The notes: generated by a model not told the origin, from the letters alone. 64,000 nt of DNA from Pantoea sp. At-9b (GCF_000175935.2 NC_014837.1:4030001-4094000); one strand, 5' to 3'; shown: positions 31,717 through 41,413, numbered from the stretch's first letter. Numbers and translations: made by a program.

Positions 31717-33306
31717 ATGAAAGACGAGCAGGACAAATTTAACAAATATCTTCAGGGCGCGAATTTAAGTCGCCGTTCATTTATCAATACTGCTGCGCTG
31801 ATTGGTGCGGGTACGGCATTAACACTTTCTCCTTTCGCCGGTTTTGCGGCTGAGGCTACCCCGAAAAAAGGCGGCGTGCTGAAACTGGGCATGTCCGGCG
31901 GCAACACCAGCGATTCACTCGACCCGACGCTGTTCAGCGACTGGGTGCCCCTCAACCAGGCTTATATGCTGATGAACGGCCTGATCGAGATTGATGAGAA
32001 CAACCAGGCCACGCCTGAGCTGTTGGAAAGCTGGTCGGCCAAACCTGGCGCACAGGAGTGGACCTTTAAAGTCCGTCAGGGCGTGACCTTCCATAACGGT
32101 AAAACCCTGACGGTGGAAGATATTCTCTACTCCATCAACCTGCATCGCGGCGACAAGTCACGCAGTGCCATCAAATCTCAGCTGGCAAGCATCACCGATC
32201 TGAAGAAAAGCGGTGATAACGAAATCACCCTGACGCTGGACAGCGGCAACGCCGACTTACCTTTCCTGCTGGCGGATTATCATCTGGTGGTGGTACCAGA
32301 CGGCTTCACCGACTGGAAACACCCGATCGGCACCGGTGGCTTTGTCTTCGACCAATACCAACCCGGCGTGCGCTCGTACTTCAAACGCAACCCGAACTAC
32401 TGGAAACCGAATCGCGCCTTTGTTGATGCCGTCGAAGTACTGGTGATCAACGACGCCACCGCGCGTACCAACGCATTGATCTCCGGCCAGGTCCATGCCA
32501 TCAACCGTGTCGATTTCAAAACCGTTGATTTCCTGAAACGCAGCCCGGCACTGAATATTATCCGTTCATCGGGCGGCCAGCACTTTACCTTCCTGATGGA
32601 TTGCCGCGTCGCGCCGTTTAATAACAACGACGTTCGTATGGCGATTAAATACGGTATCGATCGTGAAAAACTGCTGGCGACGGTACTGCGTGGCTACGGC
32701 ACCCTCGGTAATGACCACCCGATCCCGAAAACCGATCGCTTCTTCAATAAAGCGCTGCCGCAGCGCGCTTATGATGCCGACAAAGCCAAATTCTATTTGA
32801 AGAAAGCCGGACTGAGCAGCCTGCCGGTCGAACTCTCTTCCTCCGATGCCGCCTTTGCCGGCGCACTCGATGCCGCCGCACTGTTCCAGGGTCAGGCCGC
32901 ACAGGCCGGGATTCAGGTCAGCATCAAACGCCAGCCCGCCGACAGCTACTGGGATGACGTGTGGATGAAAGCGCCGTTCAGTATGGGCTACTGGGGTGGA
33001 CGTCCAACCGCCGACCAGATGTTCTCTACCGCATGGCAATCCACCGCCAAATGGAACGATACCCACTGGAAGAACGAGAAATTCGACAGCCTGCTGATTC
33101 AGGCGCGTTCGCTGTTGGATGATCAGAAACGTGCTGAGATCTATGGCGAATTGCAGCAAATCGCCAGCGATGATGGTGGTGCCATGATCCCGCTGTTCGG
33201 TGACTACCTGGATGCCACCAGCAAAAAACTGGGCGGTGTGAAGCCACATCCGATGTTCAACTTTATGGGTGGTCGCCTGGCTGAACGCGTCTGGCTGGAG
33301 TCGTAA
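31717..33306 (+). CDS. Dipeptide/oligopeptide-type ABC transporter substrate-binding protein
   Basis: The 529-residue protein is a family 5 extracellular solute-binding protein (DppA/OppA class): GGVLKLGMSGGNTSDSLDP near the N-terminus, and WTFKVRQGVTFHNGKTLTVEDILYS. The N-terminus is a twin-arginine signal, LSRRSFINTAALIGAGTAL, so it is probably exported folded by Tat, which is unusual but not rare for this class. A GGAG ribosome site precedes the ATG. The next permease start overlaps its stop (TAATG), so it is the first gene of a five-gene operon. The substrate could be peptides or other small amides or opines; sequence alone does not say. Confidence 0.9.
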   Translation: MKDEQDKFNKYLQGANLSRRSFINTAALIGAGTALTLSPFAGFAAEATPKKGGVLKLGMSGGNTSDSLDPTLFSDWVPLNQAYMLMNGLIEIDENNQATPELLESWSAKPGAQEWTFKVRQGVTFHNGKTLTVEDILYSINLHRGDKSRSAIKSQLASITDLKKSGDNEITLTLDSGNADLPFLLADYHLVVVPDGFTDWKHPIGTGGFVFDQYQPGVRSYFKRNPNYWKPNRAFVDAVEVLVINDATARTNALISGQVHAINRVDFKTVDFLKRSPALNIIRSSGGQHFTFLMDCRVAPFNNNDVRMAIKYGIDREKLLATVLRGYGTLGNDHPIPKTDRFFNKALPQRAYDADKAKFYLKKAGLSSLPVELSSSDAAFAGALDAAALFQGQAAQAGIQVSIKRQPADSYWDDVWMKAPFSMGYWGGRPTADQMFSTAWQSTAKWNDTHWKNEKFDSLLIQARSLLDDQKRAEIYGELQQIASDDGGAMIPLFGDYLDATSKKLGGVKPHPMFNFMGGRLAERVWLES

Positions 33307-34253
33307 TGAAAAAGCAGATTTTACATCGCCTGCTGCTGGGCTTGCTCACGCTGTGGCTGGTGTCGTTGCTGATTTTTGTCGGAACAGAATTGCTGCCTGG
33401 CGATGTTGCCAGCGCAATTCTCGGACAAAACGGCACGCCGGAAACCATCGCCGCGCTGCGCACGCAGCTCGGACTGGATCAGCCTGCCATCTGGCGCTAC
33501 CTGCACTGGCTGGGAGGCGTGTTGCACGGCGATCTGGGTAACTCGCTGGCCAACAACCAGCCGATCAGCGCGGAGTTGTTACCCCGCCTGGCGAATACCC
33601 TGTTCCTCGCCGGTTATGCCGCCATCATCGCGATTCCCTTGGCGGTGCTGCTCGGCATCGCCTCGGCAGTATGGCGCGGTTCCTGGTTTGATCGCCTGGC
33701 TAACTCACTGACGCTGCTGAGCATTTCCGTGCCGGAGTTCTTCGTGGGTTATGTGCTGGTGATCTTCTTCGCCATCCGCCTGGCCTGGTTTCCCAGCCTG
33801 GCGCTGGTCGACCCGGATGCCGGTTTCCTTGGTCGCCTGTATGCCTGCACCCTGCCGATGTTGACGCTGGTGTTGGTGGTGCTGGCACATATGCTGCGTA
33901 TGACCCGCGCCTCCGTGGGAGCGGTGATGTCGAGCAGCTATATCGAAACCGCGTTGCTGAAAGGCCTGTCGCGCTGGCGCATTGTACTGGGTCACGCGCT
34001 GCCGAATGCGCTGGCACCGATCATCAACGTTATCGCGTTTAACCTCGCCTATCTGGTGGTGGGGGTGATTCTGGTCGAAGTGGTGTTTGTTTATCCGGGC
34101 ATTGGGCAACTGATGGTGGATGCGGTGACCAAGCGCGACCTGCCCGTGGTGCAGGCCTGCGGGCTGCTGTTTGGCGGCACCTACATTCTGCTCAACACCG
34201 CCGCCGACTTGCTGGCGATTTGGTGTAACCCACGACTGCGCCACGCGAGGTAA
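33306..34253 (+). CDS. ABC transporter permease, DppB-like
   Basis: The 315-residue inner-membrane protein has six predicted transmembrane helices and the DppB-type signature around SVGAVMSSSYIETALLKGLSRWRIVLGHALPNAL, where the EAA loop docks on the ATPase. The N-terminal helix and GTELLPGDVASAILG region are typical of family 5 permeases. Its ATG shares a base with the stop of the binding-protein gene, so translation is coupled. It pairs with the DppC-like protein encoded three bases downstream. Confidence 0.9.
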   Translation: MKKQILHRLLLGLLTLWLVSLLIFVGTELLPGDVASAILGQNGTPETIAALRTQLGLDQPAIWRYLHWLGGVLHGDLGNSLANNQPISAELLPRLANTLFLAGYAAIIAIPLAVLLGIASAVWRGSWFDRLANSLTLLSISVPEFFVGYVLVIFFAIRLAWFPSLALVDPDAGFLGRLYACTLPMLTLVLVVLAHMLRMTRASVGAVMSSSYIETALLKGLSRWRIVLGHALPNALAPIINVIAFNLAYLVVGVILVEVVFVYPGIGQLMVDAVTKRDLPVVQACGLLFGGTYILLNTAADLLAIWCNPRLRHAR

Positions 34254-34256
34254 GCT

Positions 34257-35087
34257 ATGAAAAAACTGAAAAGCCGCGCGGTGCCGTTTTCCGCCATGCT
34301 TGGCCTGGCGATCATCGCCATCAACCTGATTGCCGCATTGTTTGCGCCGTGGCTGGCACCGCACAGCGAAACCGCGCAGGTGGGCGATATCTGGATGCTG
34401 CCCTCCGGCGCACTGCCGCTCGGCACCGACAGCCTTGGCCGCGATATGTTGTCGCGCATTCTGTTTGGCGCACGCACCACCATCGCCATCGCGCTGACGA
34501 TCACCGCCATCTCGTTTGTCATCGGTATTCTCACCGGCTTCACCGCCGCCATTTATGGCCGCTGGGTGGATGTGGTGCTGACGCGTATCGTCGATACCCT
34601 GATGTCGATCCCGGTGCTGATTCTGGCGCTGATCGTGTTGTCAGTGCTCGGCACCTCGATTCCGGTGTTGGTCGGCACCATTGCCTTGCTGGATGCCACC
34701 CGCGTCTATCGTCTGGCGCGTCTGGTGGCGCAGGGCATTGTCTGCCAGGAATATGTCGAAGCGGCACGACTGCGTGGTGAAGGTCTCGGCTGGATCGTGC
34801 GGAAGGAGATTTTCCCGAATGCCATTCCGCCGCTGCTGGCGGAGTTTGGTATGCGTTTCTGCTTCACCTTCCTGTTTATCGCCGGTTTGAGCTTCCTCGG
34901 TCTGGGCATTCAGCCGCCGTGGGCCGACTGGGGCAGCATGGTGCGTGACAACGCCCAGGCGATTAACTTCGGCCAACTGGCACCACTTTACCCGGCCGCC
35001 GCCATCGCCCTGCTGACCATTGGCGTCAACCTGGTGGTTGACTGGCTGCTGGTGCGTAACAACCTCTCGCTGGGGGAAGAAGGATGA
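34257..35087 (+). CDS. ABC transporter permease, DppC-like
   Basis: The 276-residue inner-membrane subunit has the DppC pattern: N-terminal helix, LPLGTDSLGRDMLSRILFGARTTIAIAL, and the EAA loop QEYVEAARLRGEGLGWIVRKEIFPNAIPPLL. It forms the membrane channel with the DppB-like subunit. The start follows the previous stop by three bases and its own stop overlaps the ATPase start by 4 bp. Confidence 0.92.
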   Translation: MKKLKSRAVPFSAMLGLAIIAINLIAALFAPWLAPHSETAQVGDIWMLPSGALPLGTDSLGRDMLSRILFGARTTIAIALTITAISFVIGILTGFTAAIYGRWVDVVLTRIVDTLMSIPVLILALIVLSVLGTSIPVLVGTIALLDATRVYRLARLVAQGIVCQEYVEAARLRGEGLGWIVRKEIFPNAIPPLLAEFGMRFCFTFLFIAGLSFLGLGIQPPWADWGSMVRDNAQAINFGQLAPLYPAAAIALLTIGVNLVVDWLLVRNNLSLGEEG

Positions 35088-36706
35088 TGCAACCGATTCT
35101 GGAAATGCGCGATCTGCGCATTGAAACCGACCAGGGTATTCCACTGGTGCAGGGTATTTCACTCAGCCTGAAACCCGGCGAAGTGCTGGGGCTGATTGGC
35201 GAATCCGGTGCCGGTAAATCCACTATCGGCCTCGCCGCGCTGGGCTATGCCCGCTCCGGCTGCCGTATTGCCGGTGGCGAAGTGCGTATCGCCGGACAGG
35301 ATATTGTGCCGCTCTCCAGCAAAGAGAAACGTGACATTCGCGGCAGACGCGTGGCCTATGTGGCACAAAGCGCCGCCGCGGCGTTTAACCCGGCACTGAC
35401 TATCGGTAAACAGGTGTGCGAAGGCCCGATCCGCCACGGCCTGATGAACGCCGAAGAAGCACAGGCATGGGCGGTGACGCTGTTCCGTGCGCTGGATCTG
35501 CCGCAGCCGGACACCATCGGCCAGCGCTATCCGCACCAATTATCGGGCGGTCAGCTACAGCGCGCGATGGCAGCAATGGCGATGTCCTGTAAACCTGACC
35601 TGCTGGTAATGGATGAACCGACCACCGCGCTGGACGTCACCACGCAAATTGAAGTGCTGGTGATGCTGCGCAAGCTGGTACGTGAATTCAACACCGCTGC
35701 GCTGTACATCACGCATGACCTGGCGGTGGTGGCGCAAATTGCTGACCGCATCATGGTGCTGCGCCAGGGCAGCGAAGTGGAATGCGGCAGCACCGCTGAC
35801 ATTCTGCAAAATCCGCTGGAAAGCTATACCCAACGTCTGGTGTCGGAGCGCGCCCATGCGCTGACGGCGGTACACGCCGAAAACGTGGCGCAGGGACCAC
35901 TGCTGACGCTGCAAAATCTCTCCACCGGTTACAACGGTAAAACCGTGGTACGCGGCGTGTCGATGAGCATTGCCAAAGGTGAAACCCTGGCGATTATCGG
36001 CGAATCCGGCAGTGGCAAAAGTACCCTGGCGCGTGCGTTGTGTGGCTTGCTGGGCGATACCGCCGGTAACGTCAGCTTTGCCGGACAGGTGCTGGCGAAC
36101 CGTTATCAGCAGCGTGATAAAGAAACGCTACGCCGTATCCAGATGATTTATCAGTTGCCGGATGTGGCGCTCAACCCGCGCCAGACCATCCTGGAAGCCA
36201 TCGGTCGCCCGATTGCCTTCTACTTTGGGCTGGATAAGCGCCAGGTACGTGCACGCGTGGAAGAACTGCTGCGCCTGACTGAGTTACCGCTCACGCTGAT
36301 GGATCGCTACCCCTCCGCGCTGTCGGGTGGTCAAAAGCAGCGCGTCTGCATCGCCCGCGCACTGGCCGCCGAGCCGGAATTGATCATCTGTGACGAAGCC
36401 ACCTCCGCGCTCGATCCGCTGGTGGCGGAAGAGGTACTGAATCTGCTGCGTCGTTTGCAGGAGCAACTGGGCCTGTCGTACCTGTTTATCACTCACGATC
36501 TCAGCACCGTGAAGCGCATCGCGCAGCAAGTGGCGGTGATGTATCAGGGCAACGTGGTAGCACAGGGACCGACCGAGCAAGTATTCAGCGCCCCGATGCA
36601 CAGCTACACCGAAAAACTACTGACCTCAGTGCCGGAAATGCGCACCTCATGGCTGGATGAAGTGCTGGGTCAGCGTCAGAACAACGCAATGGCTGGAGCC
36701 TCATGA
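35084..36706 (+). CDS. Fused two-domain ABC ATPase (DppD-DppF type)
   Basis: The 540-residue protein holds two complete ABC cassettes. The first has Walker A GESGAGKST (near residue 43), signature LSGGQLQRAMAA and Walker B LLVMDEPTTALD; the second has GESGSGKST (near residue 307), LSGGQKQRVCIARAL and LIICDEATSALDP. In E. coli the two halves are separate DppD and DppF proteins; fusion is common in GsiA-type systems. Both sites look catalytically intact. It is coupled to its neighbours by 4-bp overlaps on both sides, including with the hydrolase gene. Confidence 0.92.
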   Translation: MMQPILEMRDLRIETDQGIPLVQGISLSLKPGEVLGLIGESGAGKSTIGLAALGYARSGCRIAGGEVRIAGQDIVPLSSKEKRDIRGRRVAYVAQSAAAAFNPALTIGKQVCEGPIRHGLMNAEEAQAWAVTLFRALDLPQPDTIGQRYPHQLSGGQLQRAMAAMAMSCKPDLLVMDEPTTALDVTTQIEVLVMLRKLVREFNTAALYITHDLAVVAQIADRIMVLRQGSEVECGSTADILQNPLESYTQRLVSERAHALTAVHAENVAQGPLLTLQNLSTGYNGKTVVRGVSMSIAKGETLAIIGESGSGKSTLARALCGLLGDTAGNVSFAGQVLANRYQQRDKETLRRIQMIYQLPDVALNPRQTILEAIGRPIAFYFGLDKRQVRARVEELLRLTELPLTLMDRYPSALSGGQKQRVCIARALAAEPELIICDEATSALDPLVAEEVLNLLRRLQEQLGLSYLFITHDLSTVKRIAQQVAVMYQGNVVAQGPTEQVFSAPMHSYTEKLLTSVPEMRTSWLDEVLGQRQNNAMAGAS

Positions 36707-38724
36707 AAACCTTCGTAACGCAATTTCCCCACAGCGTCAGCGTGACGGAACATCTGTGGATTACCCTGAAAGACGGCACCCGCCTCGCCGCTCGCATGTG
36801 GCTGCCGCTCTCCGCCAGCCAGCAGCCGGTGCCCGCCATTCTCGAATACATCCCCTACCGCAAACGCGATGGGACACGCACCCGCGACGAGCCGATGCAC
36901 GGTTATTTCTCCGGGCAGGGCTATGCGGTGCTGCGCGTCGATATGCGCGGTAGCGGCGAATCAGATGGCCTGCTGGAAGATGAATATTTGTTGCAGGAAC
37001 AGGAAGATGCGCTGGAAGTGATCGACTGGATTAGTCAGCAATCCTGGTGCAGCGGTGCGGTTGGCATGATGGGCAAATCCTGGGGTGGTTTTAACTGCCT
37101 GCAACTGGCGGCACGTCGCCCGCCTGCGCTGAAAGCCATCATTACCGTGTGCTCCACCGACGATCGTTACAACGACGACATCCACTATAAAGGTGGCTGC
37201 CTGCTGAATGACAACCTGTGGTGGGGTGGCATCATGCTGGCTTACCAGAGTCGCCCGCAGGACCCGGCACTGGTGGGCGAAAGCGGGTATCAGGACTGGC
37301 TGAATCGGCTGGAAAACATGCCATTCTTCCCGGCACTGTGGATGGACCATCCGCTGAAAGATGCCTACTGGAAACACGGTTCGGTCGGCGAGGATTGGTC
37401 GGCGATTCAGTGCCCGGTGATGGCGATCGGCGGTTGGGCCGACTCCTACAGCAACGCGGTGTTCCGCCTGATGGACAACCTCGATGTACCCCGCAAGGCG
37501 ATTATCGGCCCGTGGGCGCATATCTATCCACAGGATGGCACGCCAGAACCGGCGATTGGTTTTCTCCAGGAAGCCGTCACCTGGTGGGATCGCTGGCTGA
37601 AGCAGGTGGACAACGACGCACTGGCTGGCCCACGCGTGCAGGCATGGCTGAATGACAGCCAGCGCCCCGGTTCACAGCGTCCTCAGGCGTTTGGCGAGTG
37701 GATCGGCCTCGACGGCGATACCGACGAAGTCACGCAACCGCAACGCTGGCATGTACAACCTGGCCGCCTGACTACCACGCCGCTGGCCGAGGACAACTGG
37801 CAAGCCGTCTGTACGCAGCAGAATCACGGCCTGTTTGCCGGAGAGTGGATGGGCGCGGGCGTGTTGGGTGAAAGCCCGAGCGATCAACGTATGGACGACG
37901 GGCTGGCAGAGAGTTTTGACAGCGCGCCGTTAAGTGACAGCCTGAGCATCTACGGTTTCCCGCAGTTCAGCGTCAAACTGAGCAGCGACAAACCGGCGGC
38001 GATGCTGTATGTCCGCCTCTCCGATGTGGCACCGGATGGTGCGTCAACCCGCGTCACCCACGGCTGGGTTAACCTCAGCCACTTGCAGGGGCAGGATAAA
38101 AACGTGCCGCTGACGCCGGGTGAAGTGGTGGAGGTACAGGTGCAACTGGACGGTATCGCCTGGCGCTTTGCCGCCGGGCATCGTCTGCGCATTTCGCTGG
38201 CAACGACCTTCTGGCCGATGATCTGGCCGATGCCGGAAGTCGCCACCCTGCAGGTGAATCTGGCGAGCGCCGCGCTCGATCTGCCAGTCTGCCGCCAGGT
38301 GACACCGATTGCCGGTCCCAACCCGCAACCGGCCACTGCCGCCAATACGCCGCTGACATTGCTGTCGCCAGGACGGGTGGAGCGTGAACTACGTTATGAC
38401 GTGGTCAACGATAGCTGGGAAAGCATCACTCATGGTATCGGTGGGGTGTTCGGTGAGGGTGTCTATCGATTTGATGATATCGATACCACGGTTGACCACA
38501 GCCTGCGCCGTCAGTTGACCATGCATAACGATGACCCGCTGTCAGCCCATTATCTGCTGACGCAGAGCATGAAAATTGGCCGGGAAGGTTGGTGGACAGA
38601 AACCGATATCGTGCTGGAGATGCGCAGCGATTTGACGCATTTCATCATCAGCGGCGAGATGAAGGTGCAGCATAACGGCGAAGCCGTGTGCAACCGTCGC
38701 TGGGATCGACGGATTAAACGCTAA
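36703..38724 (+). CDS. CocE/NonD family hydrolase (X-Pro dipeptidyl-peptidase S15 type)
   Basis: The 673-residue protein has an alpha/beta hydrolase domain with nucleophile Ser126 in MMGKSWGGFN, an inserted cap, and a C-terminal jelly-roll domain (VRLSDVAPDGASTRVTHGWVNLSHL...GHRLRISLATTFWPMIWP) as in cocaine esterase CocE and PepX. The family cleaves esters or peptide/amide bonds. I see no signal peptide, so it should act in the cytosol on what the transporter imports. Its start overlaps the ATPase stop by 4 bp, so uptake and hydrolysis are encoded together. The substrate is unknown; proline-containing peptides and acylated amino compounds are both possible. Confidence 0.85.
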   Translation: MKTFVTQFPHSVSVTEHLWITLKDGTRLAARMWLPLSASQQPVPAILEYIPYRKRDGTRTRDEPMHGYFSGQGYAVLRVDMRGSGESDGLLEDEYLLQEQEDALEVIDWISQQSWCSGAVGMMGKSWGGFNCLQLAARRPPALKAIITVCSTDDRYNDDIHYKGGCLLNDNLWWGGIMLAYQSRPQDPALVGESGYQDWLNRLENMPFFPALWMDHPLKDAYWKHGSVGEDWSAIQCPVMAIGGWADSYSNAVFRLMDNLDVPRKAIIGPWAHIYPQDGTPEPAIGFLQEAVTWWDRWLKQVDNDALAGPRVQAWLNDSQRPGSQRPQAFGEWIGLDGDTDEVTQPQRWHVQPGRLTTTPLAEDNWQAVCTQQNHGLFAGEWMGAGVLGESPSDQRMDDGLAESFDSAPLSDSLSIYGFPQFSVKLSSDKPAAMLYVRLSDVAPDGASTRVTHGWVNLSHLQGQDKNVPLTPGEVVEVQVQLDGIAWRFAAGHRLRISLATTFWPMIWPMPEVATLQVNLASAALDLPVCRQVTPIAGPNPQPATAANTPLTLLSPGRVERELRYDVVNDSWESITHGIGGVFGEGVYRFDDIDTTVDHSLRRQLTMHNDDPLSAHYLLTQSMKIGREGWWTETDIVLEMRSDLTHFIISGEMKVQHNGEAVCNRRWDRRIKR

Positions 38725-38727
38725 AAC

Positions 38728-38767
38728 GCGCGAAAAATCGCGCCGCTATGACAGGGCGCGATTTTTC
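38728..38767. terminator. REP-derived bidirectional terminator between hydrolase gene and iolB
   Basis: GAAAAATCGCGCC (38732-38744) pairs perfectly with 38755-38767 around a 10-nt loop, ending in ATTTTTC. Its left half (38728-38749) is an altered, reversed copy of the GTAG-headed repeat seen at 3540, 47139 and 56160, with the TTTA loop changed. It lies between two convergent genes and has A/T tracts on both strands. Confidence 0.85.
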
Positions 38768-38773
38768 ACTTTG

Positions 38774-39589
38774 CTACGAACGCGGATATTTGTCGCTATT
38801 CACCCAGGCGTGATCTTTCTCCCAGGTAAATTTCCACAGCCGTACCGGCCCCGCCATCACGTTCAGGTAATAATTGTCGTACCCCGCCAGCGTTGCCACT
38901 GGATGATAGCCACGCGGCACCGTCACCACATCCCGGTTATAGGGTGCCATACATTCGTCGAGTGAACGATCGTCGGTGTAGACACGCTGCATGGCAAAAC
39001 CCGGCTCCGGATCGAAACGGTGATAATACGTCTCTTCCAGGTAGGTTTCGTCCGGGCTGTCTTTCTGGTCGTGTTTGTGGCTCGGATAAGAACTGGTCGC
39101 CCCTTCGTCGGTGTAGACTTCCACCACCAGCAAGCTGTCAGCGGGCTGGTTGTCCGGCAGAATGTTATGCACCAGACGCTGGTTGCGTCCCTTGCCACGA
39201 TGTTCAACGCCGACATCTTCCGGCGCAATCAGACGCGCGGGCAGATTGCCCTGGCTGGGGGCGTTGCACACCGCCAGCTCCAGATCGCTATCGGCGTAGA
39301 CTTCCACCTCATCGTTATGTGGCACATAAACCGAATACGGTGGAATACGCTCAAACGGTGACAGGCGTTTACCCAGATTCGGGAACTCCGCATGACGGGT
39401 TTTCACCGAAGCAAATCCCGCCACCAGCACCAGACACAGCTCTTTATCGCCGCTGCTGAGTTTCAGCGTCTGTCCCTTTTTCAGCAGATAAGCATCAAAG
39501 CCGACGTATCCCCAGCCTGCGCTTTCCGGCGTGACGTGCTGGATACGACCATTGCTGTCTGGCTGCTGCGCTTTCGCAAGTAGTGACAT
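38774..39589 (-). CDS. iolB: 5-deoxy-glucuronate isomerase IolB
   Basis: The 271-residue bicupin enzyme isomerises 5-deoxyglucuronate to 5-dehydro-2-deoxygluconate, the substrate of IolC (EC 5.3.1.30). The C-terminal cupin shows the metal-binding pattern SSYPSHKHDQKDSPDETYLEETYYHRF and GYHPV. The ATG at 39589 is chosen because GGAGG lies six bases upstream; an ATG two codons earlier directly abuts that site. It follows iolA by 23 bp in a leftward two-gene unit. Confidence 0.95.
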   Translation of the reverse strand: MSLLAKAQQPDSNGRIQHVTPESAGWGYVGFDAYLLKKGQTLKLSSGDKELCLVLVAGFASVKTRHAEFPNLGKRLSPFERIPPYSVYVPHNDEVEVYADSDLELAVCNAPSQGNLPARLIAPEDVGVEHRGKGRNQRLVHNILPDNQPADSLLVVEVYTDEGATSSYPSHKHDQKDSPDETYLEETYYHRFDPEPGFAMQRVYTDDRSLDECMAPYNRDVVTVPRGYHPVATLAGYDNYYLNVMAGPVRLWKFTWEKDHAWVNSDKYPRS

Positions 39590-39612
39590 CCCCATCCTCC
39601 TCCGTTGGCCAA

Positions 39613-41118
39613 TTAACCCAGGGTCGGCATGCTGAATTCAGATACCGTCTGCTGACCGCTCGGCCAACGCACGGTGGCAGTTTTCATGCGGGTATAGAAA
39701 CGCACGCCATCCGGACCGTGCACATTCAGCGCACCAAACACCGAACGTTTCCAGCCGCCGAAGCTGTGGAACGCCATCGGGACCGGGACCGGGACGTTAA
39801 CGCCGACCATGCCCGCTTCCACATCCTGCACAAACTCACGTGCGGTGTGGCCGTTGCTGGTGAAGATGGCGCTACCGTTGCCAAATTCGTGGCTGTTCAC
39901 CAGTTGCAGCGCGCTGTGGAAATCCGCAGAACGCATGATGCTCAGCACCGGTCCGAAGATCTCTTCACGCCAGATGGTCATGTCTGAGGTCACGTTATCG
40001 AACAGCGTACCGCCGACATAGTAGCCTTCAGCATGGCCCGGCACCTGATAGTTACGACCATCCACCACCAGTTTCGCGCCTTCCTGCTCACCTTTGTCGA
40101 TATAACCCAGCACTTTTTTCTGGTGCGCGGCAGACACCACCGGCCCCATTTCATTCTCTTCCGCACCCTTCTGGATACCCGGGCCGACACGCAGCGCCTT
40201 AATCAGCGGTGTCAGGCGTGCAATCAGTTTATCGGCGGTGCCTTCACCCACGGCCACGACTACCGGCAGTGCCATGCAACGCTCACCGGCAGAACCAAAC
40301 GCACCGCCCATAATGGCGTTCACGGTGGCATCAAGATCCGCATCCGGCATCACGATGGCGTGGTTTTTCGCTGCGCCAAACGCCTGGACACGTTTGCCAT
40401 GGGCACTGGCGGTTTTGTAGATATGTTCTGCCACGCCGGACGAACCGACAAAGCTCACTGCGGCAATGCGCGGATCTTTATACAGCTGCTCGGCATCTTC
40501 ATTAGAGGAGTGCACCACGTTGAACACACCATCTGGCAGACCGGCTTCTTTCAGCAGCTCCGCCATGCGCACCGAGGCAGACGGGTCGAGCGCCGGAGGC
40601 TTCAGGATAAAGGTGTTGCCGCAGGCCAGCGCAATCGGGAACATCCACAACGGCACCATTGCCGGGAAGTTGAACGGGGTGATACCCGCCACCACGCCCA
40701 CCGGCTGCATCAATGAGTAGCTGTCCACACCGCCGCCGACGTTGGGTGAGTTTTCACCTTTGATCAGGTGCGGAATACCGCAGGCAAATTCAATCACTTC
40801 AATACCGCGCGTCAGCTCACCCAGCGCATCGGACCACACTTTGCCGTGCTCAGAGACAATCAGCGCCGCCAGTTCCTCGCGGTGCTGTTCCATCAGCGCT
40901 TTGAAGTTGAACATCACGCGGGCACGACGCAGCGGAGAAGTCTTTGACCATTCCGGGAAAGCTGCATGCGCAACGGCAATCGCCTGGGCGACTTCTTCCG
41001 AGGTGCTCTGCGTCAGCTCACGTACCACTTTGCCGGTTGCCGGATCGTAAACAGGGATAGTTTCGTTGCTGGCGCTGTGGGTAATCTGGCCGCCGATAAA
41101 GTTTCCTACGATGTTCAT
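39613..41118 (-). CDS. iolA: Methylmalonate/malonate-semialdehyde dehydrogenase (acylating) IolA
   Basis: The 501-residue aldehyde dehydrogenase converts malonate semialdehyde, the last inositol-specific product, to acetyl-CoA and CO2 with NAD+ and CoA (EC 1.2.1.27 class). The catalytic Cys281 is in SAGERCMALPVVV, with the NAD-binding region FVGSSGVAEHIY and QAFGAAKNHAIVMPDAD. The start MNIVGNFIGGQ is typical of MmsA/IolA. It is transcribed ahead of iolB and divergent from the IolI-like gene across a motif-rich 295-bp gap. Confidence 0.93.
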   Translation of the reverse strand: MNIVGNFIGGQITHSASNETIPVYDPATGKVVRELTQSTSEEVAQAIAVAHAAFPEWSKTSPLRRARVMFNFKALMEQHREELAALIVSEHGKVWSDALGELTRGIEVIEFACGIPHLIKGENSPNVGGGVDSYSLMQPVGVVAGITPFNFPAMVPLWMFPIALACGNTFILKPPALDPSASVRMAELLKEAGLPDGVFNVVHSSNEDAEQLYKDPRIAAVSFVGSSGVAEHIYKTASAHGKRVQAFGAAKNHAIVMPDADLDATVNAIMGGAFGSAGERCMALPVVVAVGEGTADKLIARLTPLIKALRVGPGIQKGAEENEMGPVVSAAHQKKVLGYIDKGEQEGAKLVVDGRNYQVPGHAEGYYVGGTLFDNVTSDMTIWREEIFGPVLSIMRSADFHSALQLVNSHEFGNGSAIFTSNGHTAREFVQDVEAGMVGVNVPVPVPMAFHSFGGWKRSVFGALNVHGPDGVRFYTRMKTATVRWPSGQQTVSEFSMPTLG

Positions 41119-41413
41119 GTCGTTGCCTCTTTAAATATGTAAACCAGCGAGAACTAAAAGCGTGATATGAAGCTATTACAATGAAATAAATTTTTCAAAT
41201 ACTTCTTTTTGGAAAATTTCCTTTTAGCGGGCTGGATCGCATTTTTTCTCAAGCTACATCCCCGATACCCGTCTGCAGAAACCGGGTATCCGAAACGAAA
41301 TATGAAATTTTTGCGAGGCAGATCCAATATCTGATATTTCATAATTCACTAACAATGAAATAAATGTTTTCTTTAGCCCCATCTTACCCGCATATCATTA
41401 CAGGAGCCGCAGC
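41119..41413. promoter_or_regulatory. Divergent iolA/iolI-like control region with repeated ATGAAAT motif
   Basis: This AT-rich gap contains the exact 14-mer ACAATGAAATAAAT twice (41178-41191 and 41352-41365), plus CGAAATATGAAATTTTT at about 41296-41312 and ATATTTCATAATTC at about 41333-41346. The shared core ATGAAAT/ATTTCAT also appears upstream of iolR and iolD. The two 14-mers lie near the two promoters at opposite ends, so one regulator, probably IolR, could control both directions. Confidence 0.55.
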
